A DNA stretch of 16,250 nt, from assembly GCA_023489205.1 (NCBI GenBank), contig JAMDDF010000117.1, forward strand, positions 1 to 16,250, in the 5' to 3' direction. Below the pieces are notes generated by a model. That model searched no databases, was not told where the DNA came from, and saw nothing but the letters and a program-made list of their open reading frames with translations. Shown piece after piece: positions 1 to 7,246 of this stretch (position 1 is the first letter of the stretch; the number at the start of each line of letters is the position of its first letter). The translations under genes were made by a program, and so were the position numbers. The stretch is from Actinomycetota bacterium (GTDB taxonomy: Bacteria; Actinomycetota; Acidimicrobiia; Acidimicrobiales; Palsa-688).

Positions 1-1088
1 CCCCCGAGGACTTCGACTGGGCCAAGGTCGCGCCTCACTTGCGACCGGCGCTAGCGGTGGTGGGCTCCAAGGGCGAAGTCCTCGCCGTTGCCAAGTCGCC
101 CTCGCAGCTCATTGAGCAATTGTCGCCTCAGTTCGCACGGGCGCTGGTGGAAGCGGCCTCGAAGACGGACCTTGGCTGGGGCCCTCTCGCCAAGCGGGCG
201 GCCACGTGGGAGTTCGGGGCGCTCCCCAGGGTTTTCGAGGTTGACTGGCAAGGGCGTCGGCTCCGGGGGTTCCCCGCTCTTGTCGACGAGGGTACCGAAG
301 TTAGGGTCTCCATGTTCGCTGATGAGGTGTCCCAGGCGGCGGCCATGCTGGCCGGCACGCGCCGGTTAGTGCTGCTCGACCTGGATCGCCGGGCCAAGCT
401 GGTCACGACTTTTGAACGTTTGGTCGATAACCGCACGCGCCTCGCCCTGGCCGCGCTCGGAGGCTTGAGCTATCGTTCAGCACGTGAGCTAGCAAGTGAC
501 GTCTTGGCCAGTGCCGTGGACCGAGTGGTCGCCGACAACGGCGGCCCTGCCTGGGACGCCGAGAGCTTTGAGGCACTCCTAAAGGCGCTGCGGCGCGACC
601 TCGACCGCGTGGCCCGCCCCGCCCTCGCCAGCGCGGCCCGAATTAGCGTGGAGCTTGCGCACCTGCAACGGCGCATCGACCAGCTGGGCGGTCGCACTAA
701 GCAGCTTTCGCTTTCCCTAGCCGACGCGCGCCGCCACCTGGCTGGCTTAGGAGCAGGACATTTCGTCAGCCGGGCTGGGCTTGGAGGCCTTGGCGACCTT
801 GAGCGGTACCTGGCGGCGCTTGGTAAGCGGCTGGAAAAGCTGCCGTCCGACCCGCACAGGGACGCGATCTTGACCGAAAGGATCCAGGGGCTCGAACGTC
901 AGTTTGATAAGGCCCTTTCATCCTCAAGGCGCGGCGCTCAGGCGGAAGGCATCGAAGGTCTTAGGCCGATGCTGGAGGAGCTCCGGGTCAGCTTCTTCGC
1001 CCAGTCGCTCGGCACGAAGTTCCCCGTTAGCGAAGAGCGTTTCTTGCGCGCTCTTGCCGAGCGGCGCGAAGCGGCCGGCCTCGCGTAG
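1..1088 (+). CDS. hrpA: ATP-dependent RNA helicase HrpA, C-terminal part (5' end outside window)
   Basis: The frame is open from base 3 to a TAG at 1086-1088, so the gene begins before the window and the TTG at 39 is not its true start. About 361 residues are visible. They match what I recall of the HrpA C-terminal domain (DUF3418): a block reading RLRGFPALVDEG near residues 90-101, a following segment like the family's 'ARAHRAGVRRL' region, and a late block MLEELRVSFFAQSLGT followed by PVSEERFLRAL, close to the family's 'RWMLEELRVSLFAQ.LGT..PVSEKRL'. The DEAH helicase core would lie upstream and cannot be seen. HrpA-type enzymes are RNA helicases linked to mRNA processing or ribosome rescue. 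The gene ends 138 bp before mraZ and is probably a separate transcription unit. Identification rests on remembered family motifs. Confidence 0.82.
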   Translation, partial: PEDFDWAKVAPHLRPALAVVGSKGEVLAVAKSPSQLIEQLSPQFARALVEAASKTDLGWGPLAKRAATWEFGALPRVFEVDWQGRRLRGFPALVDEGTEVRVSMFADEVSQAAAMLAGTRRLVLLDLDRRAKLVTTFERLVDNRTRLALAALGGLSYRSARELASDVLASAVDRVVADNGGPAWDAESFEALLKALRRDLDRVARPALASAARISVELAHLQRRIDQLGGRTKQLSLSLADARRHLAGLGAGHFVSRAGLGGLGDLERYLAALGKRLEKLPSDPHRDAILTERIQGLERQFDKALSSSRRGAQAEGIEGLRPMLEELRVSFFAQSLGTKFPVSEERFLRALAERREAAGLA

Positions 1089-1094
1089 GGACCC

Positions 1095-1110
1095 CAAACG
1101 TTGCCGTTTG
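1095..1110 (+). terminator. Weak stem-loop after hrpA
   Basis: CAAACG (1095-1100), a four-base loop TTGC, then CGTTTG (1105-1110) form a perfect 6-bp stem just after the hrpA stop. There is no T-tract, so it is at best a weak or Rho-assisted terminator or a 3' end stabiliser. Confidence 0.25.
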
Positions 1111-1132
1111 TGCCCGCGCGACCAAGAAAGGC

Positions 1133-1161
1133 TTGTCTGGTGGGGCCACAGGGCTTATAGT
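1133..1161 (+). promoter_or_regulatory. Probable housekeeping-sigma promoter of the dcw cluster
   Basis: TTGTCT at 1133-1138 (4/6 match to the -35 consensus) and TATAGT at 1156-1161 (5/6 match to the -10) are separated by exactly 17 bp. Transcription would begin near 1168 and leave a leader of about 60 nt before the mraZ GTG. It is the best promoter match in the hrpA-mraZ gap. Confidence 0.6.
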
Positions 1162-1184
1162 GGGTCGCCGTGGAAGGCCAGGGA
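1140..1184 (+). promoter_or_regulatory. Putative MraZ operator: GGG motifs at about 10-bp spacing
   Basis: TGGGG (1141), AGGGC (1150), TGGGT (1161), TGGAA (1171) and AGGGA (1180) recur at steps of 9, 11, 10 and 9 bp, over and just after the -10 box. In E. coli MraZ binds TGGGN repeats separated by 5-bp spacers, a 10-bp period, before its own gene. Position and period suggest autoregulation. The repeats are imperfect and the region is G-rich, so chance is not excluded. Confidence 0.45.
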
Positions 1185-1226
1185 GCAAATTCCCATAGGC
1201 GGCGGACGAGCTGAGCTGGTGACCCG

Positions 1227-1769
1227 GTGGACTTCGATGGCCATTTCGAGCACTTGCTGGATCCCAAGGGCAGGGTCGTCATGCCGGCGCGCCTTCGTAG
1301 CGGGTTCGCGACCAGGAAGGCGTACGTGACGGCTTACCCGGGCGAGTGCCTGGCTGTTTGGGCCCCCGACAGCTACGAACACGTGTACCTAGCCTTTGCT
1401 AGAAGGATCCAAAGGACTAGGCCCGACATGTCGCTCGCCTTGACTTCCCACTCTGAGGAGGTCGAGCTCGACGCGCAGTGGCGGCTCAGCGTCCCGCCGG
1501 TGCTCATCGACTACGCCAAGCTCGAGCTCAACAAGCCGCTCATCGTGGCCGGCAACCTCAACCACATCGAGCTGCTGTCTTTTGAAAAGTGGGCTGAGCG
1601 GACCGATCGCCCTCTGCAAGAGCTCAAACAGGCCACGAGTGAGCTCTTTTCGATGCTTTTCTGCGATGGCGGTTCAGGTGAAGACCTGTCCTCGCCTGTT
1701 CTATCGACACCCGAGCCCGTCGGCAAAGACGCCCTGGCGGGTGCACCCGCGCCGTCGGGGGTGCCCTGA
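1227..1769 (+). CDS. mraZ: Transcriptional regulator MraZ
   Basis: The product is 180 aa. MraZ is a ring-forming AbrB-like DNA-binding protein that regulates the dcw operon it heads. Both tandem domains carry the family's DxxxR signature: D12-R16 within LLDPKGRVVMPARLR and D82-R86 within LDAQWRLSVP. The GTG start at 1227 places the conserved N-terminus (MDFDGHFEHLLD) at the usual distance from the first DxxxR; no strong Shine-Dalgarno sequence precedes it. The protein is longer than the usual ~145 aa because of a low-complexity C-terminal tail rich in Pro, Ser, Gly and Ala (about residues 140-180). Its TGA overlaps the ATG at 1769 by one base (TGATG), suggesting coupled translation with the next frame. 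Confidence 0.95.
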   Translation: MDFDGHFEHLLDPKGRVVMPARLRSGFATRKAYVTAYPGECLAVWAPDSYEHVYLAFARRIQRTRPDMSLALTSHSEEVELDAQWRLSVPPVLIDYAKLELNKPLIVAGNLNHIELLSFEKWAERTDRPLQELKQATSELFSMLFCDGGSGEDLSSPVLSTPEPVGKDALAGAPAPSGVP

Positions 1770-3028
1770 TGGACGTCGCTTTGATTTCTCCGAGGGCATA
1801 TGCGCAGCCCCTTGACCAGCAGGGCCGGGGTCCCCTTCTCCACCTACCCAGTCCCATGCCACCGGGGAGAAATCCCGGGGCAACGCTGGCCGAGGGGCTG
1901 CGTATGGGCCTTTGGGAACAGCCTCACGGCGTTGGTGAGCCTACGCCCCCGGGTGCAGGATTGGCACGCCTCGGCCTTGGCCCAGCTGGCGGCCCAGCTG
2001 GCTCCGAGGCGCTTCCATGGAGCGGTGACGGGCCTGGTGGTGACGGGCCAGTTGAGGAACCTTCGTTTGAGCACAAGCCCGTGATGGTTGACGAGGTCCT
2101 GCAGGTTTTTGCAGCTGCGCCAGACGGCGTTTTGCTGGACGCCACGGTTGGAGGTGGTGGGCACGCCCGTGCCCTCCTCGGCGCCTTGCCCGGGTGTCGG
2201 CTGATAGGTCTCGACCGGGACCCTCTTGCGGTGGGGGCCGCCAAGGGAGCACTCAGCGCCTTTGGGGAGCGAGCCACCGTGCTAAAGGCACGCTTTGCGG
2301 AGCTGACGCGCGTGCTCGACGAGCTTGAGGTCGGGCGACTGGCGGGGGTGCTGTTCGACCTCGGGGTCAGCTCGGCACAGCTCGACCGCCCCGAGCGCGG
2401 ATTTTCGTACCGCTTTGACGCGCCGCTCGACATGAGGATGGACCAAACCGAGGGGGCGAGTGCTGCAGAGCTTGTCAACTCGGCCACGCCCGAGCAACTC
2501 GCCGAGCTCTTTGCCTTGCACGGGGAGGTCGGCTTCGCACGCCGGATCGCCGCGGCCATTGTTGGCGCACGCCCCGTCGTGACCACCTCGGAGCTGGCCG
2601 AGGTCGTGAGCAGCGCTGTCCCAGCTGCGGCGAGACGGAGAGGGCACCCGGCCAAAAGGGTGTTCCAAGCCTTGCGAGCTGCGGTCAATTCCGAGCTGGA
2701 GCAGTTACCCGAGGCGCTTGACAGGGCCATTGCGCGCCTAGCCCCCGGGGGACTGGTAGTGGTTATTTCTTACCACTCGGGCGAAGACCGCATCGCCAAG
2801 CAACGGCTCGTTGAAGCCGCAACAGGTGGTTGCCAGTGCCCGCCGGGGCTGCCGTGCATGTGCGGGGCGGTCCCGACCGTCCGGCTTATCACAAGAGGGG
2901 CCCGCAAGCCGACGCCAGCCGAAGTCCTTGCCAACCCGCGTTCCCAAAGCGCGCGGTTGCGGGCTGCTCAGGCCCTGGGGAGCGCGACGGGCACGGCCAC
3001 AGGGCACACGGGAAGAAGGCCTACGTGA
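1769..3028 (+). CDS. rsmH: 16S rRNA (cytosine(1402)-N(4))-methyltransferase RsmH
   Basis: RsmH (MraW) transfers a methyl group from S-adenosylmethionine to N4 of C1402 in 16S rRNA. Visible motifs: HKPVMVDEV at the domain start (codons from 2072), the SAM-binding LLDATVGGGGHARALL, GLDRDP, FDLGVSSAQLDRPERGFSY, APLDMRMD, HPAKRVFQALR, and a C-terminal block with four cysteines (CQCPPGLPCMCG) followed by NPRSQSARLR. The usual HSLEDR reads HSGEDR here. From the ATG at 1769 the product is 419 aa, about 100 aa longer than most; M. tuberculosis RsmH is also N-terminally extended. The alternative ATG at 1904 has GAGGGG six bases before it and gives 374 aa. The first 300 bases are ambiguous because another frame looks equally coding there. 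The TGA overlaps the next gene's GTG (GTGA). Confidence 0.9.
   Translation: MDVALISPRAYAQPLDQQGRGPLLHLPSPMPPGRNPGATLAEGLRMGLWEQPHGVGEPTPPGAGLARLGLGPAGGPAGSEALPWSGDGPGGDGPVEEPSFEHKPVMVDEVLQVFAAAPDGVLLDATVGGGGHARALLGALPGCRLIGLDRDPLAVGAAKGALSAFGERATVLKARFAELTRVLDELEVGRLAGVLFDLGVSSAQLDRPERGFSYRFDAPLDMRMDQTEGASAAELVNSATPEQLAELFALHGEVGFARRIAAAIVGARPVVTTSELAEVVSSAVPAAARRRGHPAKRVFQALRAAVNSELEQLPEALDRAIARLAPGGLVVVISYHSGEDRIAKQRLVEAATGGCQCPPGLPCMCGAVPTVRLITRGARKPTPAEVLANPRSQSARLRAAQALGSATGTATGHTGRRPT
1800..2084 (+). other. Competing 94-codon frame over the rsmH N-terminal region
   Basis: This ATG-to-TGA frame lies inside the putative rsmH N-terminal extension, in the frame of mraZ. By hand count its codons from 1905 to 2081 have about 68/56/85% GC at positions 1/2/3, the normal pattern for a high-GC gene; the rsmH frame there gives about 85/68/56%. 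Between 1769 and 1904 the rsmH frame looks normal instead. The frame's TGA overlaps an ATG at 2084 (TGATG). Product similarity is not recognised. It may be a small gene, the displaced part of a frameshifted rsmH, or a chance open frame. Confidence 0.3.
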
Positions 3029-3627
3029 CGCCGGCCGAGCCGACCACCATGGCAGAGCGCGTCGCGCCGGGCGCAGCGTTGCCTGGCGAGCTGGCCGATG
3101 AGGACCGCTTCAGCTCTCTGGGACCAGCTCCTCGACCAGGGGAGCCTTTTGAGCCAGGGCCCCCTGAGCGCCACCTGCGCCTCGTGCCCCCCAAGGCCAG
3201 GCGCCGGCTTTCGGGCAGGTCGCTGCTCTACGGCTTCGTTGCCGGCCTGGTCGCGGTTGGTTTCGGGTTGGTCGCTCTGCACGTGGTGATCGCCGAGGTG
3301 CAGTTCAAGCTGGACAGCCTCCAACAAAAGGCGGCCAGTTACCAGGAGCGCTATGAGAAGCTGCGCCTTAGCGTTGCAGAGGACGAAGCACCGGCGCGCA
3401 TTGTCCGGGTCGCGACCGAGAGCGGCTTACGCCAGCCCGCCTCCGTCACCTACCTCCCGGCACCGCCAAGGAGCCCGGGGTCCCAAGGCCAGGCAGCGAG
3501 CAGGCTCGCACCGGGCAGTTCTGGCCAGTCCCGCTCTGGCCAGTCAGGCAGCTCAGACGTGGTGCCTGCCCCCGCTGGTCCAGGCGACTGGCCCGGCGTC
3601 AAGCCCTACCTGGACCCCACCCCATGA
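3025..3627 (+). CDS. ftsL: FtsL-like septum formation protein
   Basis: The product is 200 aa from the GTG at 3025, which overlaps the rsmH stop by four bases and is preceded by AGAAGG (3014-3019) five bases upstream. It is a bitopic membrane protein: a Pro/Glu-rich cytoplasmic N-terminus (1-65), one transmembrane helix (about 66-90, SLLYGFVAGLVAVGFGLVAL), then a short coiled coil (about 91-125) leading into RIVRVATESGLRQPASVTYL, the layout of FtsL/DivIC proteins. A Ser/Gly/Pro-rich tail of about 50 residues follows, longer than in typical FtsL. FtsL with FtsQ activates the FtsW-FtsI septal synthase. FtsL sequences are poorly conserved, so the call relies on topology and position between rsmH and ftsI. 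An in-frame ATG at 2830 lies within rsmH and is not a likely start. Confidence 0.8.
   Translation: MTPAEPTTMAERVAPGAALPGELADEDRFSSLGPAPRPGEPFEPGPPERHLRLVPPKARRRLSGRSLLYGFVAGLVAVGFGLVALHVVIAEVQFKLDSLQQKAASYQERYEKLRLSVAEDEAPARIVRVATESGLRQPASVTYLPAPPRSPGSQGQAASRLAPGSSGQSRSGQSGSSDVVPAPAGPGDWPGVKPYLDPTP
3520..3545 (+). repeat. Short direct repeat in ftsL
   Basis: TCTGGCCAGTC occurs at 3520-3530 and again at 3535-3545, a 15-bp period that stays in frame and encodes part of the Ser/Gly/Gln-rich C-terminal tail. Confidence 0.6.
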
Positions 3628-5612
3628 CTGCTGCTGGGCGGACGCCCCCAACGCGCCCCAAGCGGCCCCGTCGGCACCCCAAACGGAGCGCCTGGCGCTA
3701 CGCGGTAGCGATGGGCACGATGACGGCCTGCCTCGGGGCGATCTGTGTGCGCCTGTTTTTCGTGCAGGTGGTGCACGCTGCCAATTACCAGGGCGCAGCC
3801 GAGTCGGAGTACTTGCAAAAGATCTCCTACCTGGGCGAAAGAGGCGAGATCTTGGACCGGAACGGCGACGTGCTCGCAATGTCGGTCCCGTTGACGACTA
3901 TTTACGCGGACCCCTACCAAGTCACCAACCCGCACAGCGAAGCGTCTGCCCTTGCTAGCGCCCTGGGCCTGCCCGAGCCCACGCTCCAAGGCGAGCTGTC
4001 CGAGGCTAGCGGTTTTGTCTACCTGGCTCACACGGTGCCCGACCCCGAAGCCAGCGAGGTTAAAAAGCTCATGGGTGAGGGCTTGTTGCCGGGCGTCTAC
4101 ACGATGCAGCAGTCGAAGCGCTTCTACCCGGCGGGCCAGCTGGCCAAGCCGTTGCTCGGGACGGTGGGGGCGAGCGGGCAAGGCCTGTCGGGGCTCGAGT
4201 ACAAGTACAACAGCCTCCTGAGCGGCAAGCCAGGCGAGCTGGTCGAAGAGGTGGCCCCCGGTGGCCAGATCCCTGGGGGGGTGCGTCAGTACCGGGCCCC
4301 TGTCCCGGGCGACGACCTGGTCCTCAGCCTCGACGAGCCCCTCCAGTACGATGCCGAAGAAGACCTCGCCCGCACTCTCATAGCCTCGCGCGGCCAGTAC
4401 GGCATGGCGCTCATTATGGACTCAAGGACTGGGGACCTCCTGGCAGTGGCCCAGGAAAGCATGCGGAGCGCTTCAGATCCCGCAACCTTGCGCGAACAGC
4501 CGGCTCTACCTGTGTGGTTCGTCCCCTACACGAGCTCGGGGACGCCCGAGCAGCTCTCCCACGTAGCGTTGGAGAACGCCCAGCCCGTCGAGTCCCCGAC
4601 AGCAACTGCGTTCACCAGCGTCTACGCACCCGGGTCGGTCGAAAAGCTCGTCACGATGTCGGCAGCGCTACAAAGTGGCGTGGTGACCCCATATACCAAG
4701 GTCCAGATCCCCAACTCCATAGACGTGGCTGGCACCACCATCAACGACGCTTGGACACACCCGACTCTTGACTGGTACCCCTCCAATATCATCGCTCACT
4801 CCTCAGACATTGGGACATTGGAGATCGCACAGCGGCTCGGGTTGGCGAAGTTGCTCTCTTATATAAAGGCCTTTGGCATAGGCCAGGTGAGCGACATCGC
4901 TTTCCCCGGCGAGTCCGCCGGTCTCGTGCCGTTCTTGCCGTCGCAGTGGTCCGGTACCACCATCACGATCTCCTATGGCGAAGGCATGGACGTGACAGCG
5001 ATCCAGATGCTCGACGCCTACAACACGATCGCCAATGGGGGGGTGTACGTCTCTCCCAAGCTGGTGACTGGCTACATCGGCCCAAAGGGACATGAGCACT
5101 TGTTCCATTACCCGGCGCCACGGCGTGTAGTGAGCGAGAAGGTGGCCCACGAGATGACCTCGATGCTTGAGGGCGTCGTGACGGTGGGCACGGGGCAGGC
5201 GGCAAGCATCGAGCCTTACACTGTCGCCGGTAAGACCGGCACCTCTCTTATCCGTAAGCCAGGCGGCGGCCACTATAGCGGTTACTTCACGTCGAGCTTT
5301 GCTGGCTTCGTACCAGCCGAGGACCCCCAAGTAACAATAATGGTAGTGGTTGCTGGGACGATCTGGTACGGGGCCGAAGCCTCGGCACCGGTGTTCGCCA
5401 TGTTGGCGCGCGACACGCTACAGCGTTTGCGTGTCCCGCCAGCCAAGCACCTAGCAGCCACGTTTTGGGGCCCACCGGCCACGCCTTATGGGGCGGAGGG
5501 GGTTGCTGCTGGAGGGCTGGTCCTGCCCGGGATGGGCGGTACGCCAGACGTGCAGGTGGGCACCAGCTCCGGCGGCGCTCAGGCCGGGCAGGGCACGGGC
5601 GTGCTCCACTAG
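3624..5612 (+). CDS. ftsI: Septal peptidoglycan D,D-transpeptidase FtsI (class B penicillin-binding protein)
   Basis: The product is 662 aa; the ATG overlaps the ftsL stop (ATGA). FtsI crosslinks septal peptidoglycan outside the membrane, working with FtsW. A basic N-terminus precedes one transmembrane helix (about 25-48). The dimerisation domain begins near GERGEILDRNGDVLA, the usual RGxIxDRxG motif of class B PBPs. The transpeptidase domain shows the active-site SxxK as S338-V-E-K341 in YAPGSVEKLVT, the second motif as S393-S-D395, and the third as K537-T-G539 in VAGKTGTS. The second motif is normally SxN in FtsI; SxD is more familiar in the elongation PBP2 family. A Gly-rich C-terminal tail of about 50 residues ends the protein. 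Position before murE supports FtsI rather than PBP2. Confidence 0.93.
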   Translation: MTAAGRTPPTRPKRPRRHPKRSAWRYAVAMGTMTACLGAICVRLFFVQVVHAANYQGAAESEYLQKISYLGERGEILDRNGDVLAMSVPLTTIYADPYQVTNPHSEASALASALGLPEPTLQGELSEASGFVYLAHTVPDPEASEVKKLMGEGLLPGVYTMQQSKRFYPAGQLAKPLLGTVGASGQGLSGLEYKYNSLLSGKPGELVEEVAPGGQIPGGVRQYRAPVPGDDLVLSLDEPLQYDAEEDLARTLIASRGQYGMALIMDSRTGDLLAVAQESMRSASDPATLREQPALPVWFVPYTSSGTPEQLSHVALENAQPVESPTATAFTSVYAPGSVEKLVTMSAALQSGVVTPYTKVQIPNSIDVAGTTINDAWTHPTLDWYPSNIIAHSSDIGTLEIAQRLGLAKLLSYIKAFGIGQVSDIAFPGESAGLVPFLPSQWSGTTITISYGEGMDVTAIQMLDAYNTIANGGVYVSPKLVTGYIGPKGHEHLFHYPAPRRVVSEKVAHEMTSMLEGVVTVGTGQAASIEPYTVAGKTGTSLIRKPGGGHYSGYFTSSFAGFVPAEDPQVTIMVVVAGTIWYGAEASAPVFAMLARDTLQRLRVPPAKHLAATFWGPPATPYGAEGVAAGGLVLPGMGGTPDVQVGTSSGGAQAGQGTGVLH

Positions 5613-5626
5613 GGTCGGGGGGGAGC

Positions 5627-7246
5627 TTGACCGGCCTTGGTGACGCTGAGGTCTTAGAGCGCTCACCGGGCGCACCCTGTGGAGAGCCGGCACTGTCGCA
5701 CTGGACGCCCGGCCCCGAGGGTGGCCCAAAGGTGGTCGACCTCGTCATGTCGTCGCTCGAGGTGACCCCTGGTGCCCTGTTTGCCTGCGTGCCAGGAGCG
5801 CACGCCGATGGCCACGACTACGCAACCGACGCTGTCGAGCGGGGCGCCGTCGGCCTCGTGTGCGAGCGGCCCCTCAACGTCGGCGTGCCCCAGGTCGTCC
5901 TCCCCTCCGTCCGGCGCGCACTGGGGCCGCTCTCCGCGGCCTTGTGGTCGTTCCCCTCAGCTCACATGAACGTGGTGGGCGTCACGGGCACCAACGGCAA
6001 GACGACGACTTGTGCCCTGCTCGCCTCGATCTTTCGCGCGGGCGGATGGCCCAGCGCTGTGATCGGCACGCTTTCGGGGTCCCGCACCACGCCTGAGGCC
6101 CCCGTATTGCAGCGCACGCTCGCGAGCTTCCGTGATGCTGGCGTGGTCGGGGTCGCCATGGAGGTGTCCTCGCACGCCCTCGCCCAGCACCGGGAGAGCG
6201 GGACGGAGTTTGCTGCGGCGGTGTTCACCAACTTGAGCCAGGACCACCTCGATTACCACGGGACGATGAAGGCCTATTTCGAAGCGAAGGCGGCCCTGTT
6301 TACCCGTGGCCACGCCCGCTTGGCCGTAGTCAACCGGGCCGACACTTGGGGCGCGAAGCTGGTCGACCGCCTGTCAAGTTCTGGGCCGCCACAGGCGACC
6401 TGTAGCGGCCTCGACAGGGTCGTTACCTATGCACCTGAGGACGCGACGCAAGTCGTAGGGCTGTGGGCCGACGGGGTGAGGCGGACGTCTTTTGTATGGC
6501 GAGGGGACCGCTTGGTGCTCCCCATGGCGGGGGCCTTCAACGTGGCCAATGCCGTTGCTGCGGCTACGGTGGCGGAGGAGCTCGGGCTCAGCCGTGAGGC
6601 GGTCCGTGAGGGCCTAGCGTCGGTGCCCCCTGTGCGGGGGCGCTTCGAGCTCATAGACGAGGGCCAGCCCTTTGCGGTCGTAGTGGACTATGCCCACACG
6701 CCGGCCGCGCTGAGCGAGGCTCTCGGGGCAGCGCGCGAGCTCGCCACAGGTGCCGGCGAAGTGGCCGGCGGCCCTGGGTCCCTGACGAGGTCCCCTCGGG
6801 GAGCGCTGCGTCGTGAAGCAAAAGTGGACGCAAAAGTGGACGCAAAAGTGATAGTGGTCTTTGGGGCGGGTGGCGAGCGCGACCCCGGCAAGCGGCCCCT
6901 AATGGGCCGCATCGCGAGCCGGCTGGCTGATACCGTCGTGGTGACCTCGGACAACCCGCGCAGCGAGCCGCCGCTTTCCATCATTGACCAGGTGCTAAGC
7001 GGTGCCGAGGGACATCTTGTTGTAGAGCCTGAGCGCGCTCGGGCCATCGAACGTGCCCTTCACATGGCACGCCCCGGCGACGTGGTCTTAATAGCCGGGA
7101 AGGGCCACGAGAGCGGTCAGGACTTCGGCACTCACGTCGAGCCTTTCGACGACGCCGAGGTGTCGCGTGCAGCCCTCAGAGCTAGCTTCGGCGGGCCAAG
7201 GCCTGCTGTCGAGGCCCGTGGTGGCGCTGGGGGAGCTGAGGGGTGA
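5627..7246 (+). CDS. murE: UDP-MurNAc-L-Ala-D-Glu--2,6-diaminopimelate ligase MurE
   Basis: About 539 aa from the TTG at 5627, 14 bp after the ftsI stop. A G-rich tract directly precedes it; this start is chosen because no better one lies between ftsI and the conserved N-terminal domain, and longer reading would run deep into ftsI. MurE is the cytoplasmic ATP ligase adding the third stem-peptide residue. Seen: the N-terminal substrate domain (SSLEVTPGALFACVPGAHAD), the P-loop GTNGKTTT (121-128), SSHALAQHR, NLSQDHLDYHGTM with the EAKAALF lysine that is carbamylated in the family, VDYAHTPAAL, and DNPRSEPP (from 442). DNPR marks meso-diaminopimelate rather than lysine specificity. An Ala/Gly-rich insertion with an AKVD repeat lies after VDYAHTP. 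The stop overlaps the mraY GTG; murF, often located here, is absent. Confidence 0.94.
   Translation: MTGLGDAEVLERSPGAPCGEPALSHWTPGPEGGPKVVDLVMSSLEVTPGALFACVPGAHADGHDYATDAVERGAVGLVCERPLNVGVPQVVLPSVRRALGPLSAALWSFPSAHMNVVGVTGTNGKTTTCALLASIFRAGGWPSAVIGTLSGSRTTPEAPVLQRTLASFRDAGVVGVAMEVSSHALAQHRESGTEFAAAVFTNLSQDHLDYHGTMKAYFEAKAALFTRGHARLAVVNRADTWGAKLVDRLSSSGPPQATCSGLDRVVTYAPEDATQVVGLWADGVRRTSFVWRGDRLVLPMAGAFNVANAVAAATVAEELGLSREAVREGLASVPPVRGRFELIDEGQPFAVVVDYAHTPAALSEALGAARELATGAGEVAGGPGSLTRSPRGALRREAKVDAKVDAKVIVVFGAGGERDPGKRPLMGRIASRLADTVVVTSDNPRSEPPLSIIDQVLSGAEGHLVVEPERARAIERALHMARPGDVVLIAGKGHESGQDFGTHVEPFDDAEVSRAALRASFGGPRPAVEARGGAGGAEG
6818..6850 (+). repeat. 12-bp tandem repeat inside murE
   Basis: GCAAAAGTGGAC occurs at 6818-6829 and 6830-6841, followed by nine of its bases at 6842-6850, about 2.75 copies. 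It is in frame and encodes AKVDAKVDAKV, within an insertion before the conserved VFGAGGERDPGKRP block. The A-rich unit stands out from its GC-rich surroundings. Confidence 0.9.

Noticed and set aside
2830..3024. Longer ftsL start at 2830
   Set aside because: It would overlap the conserved RsmH C-terminal cysteine block; GTG 3025 with its AGAAGG site and GTGA overlap is better supported.
5465..5626. Longer murE start at 5465 within ftsI
   Set aside because: The ftsI frame runs through to its stop at 5612 and the extension has no MurE-like sequence.
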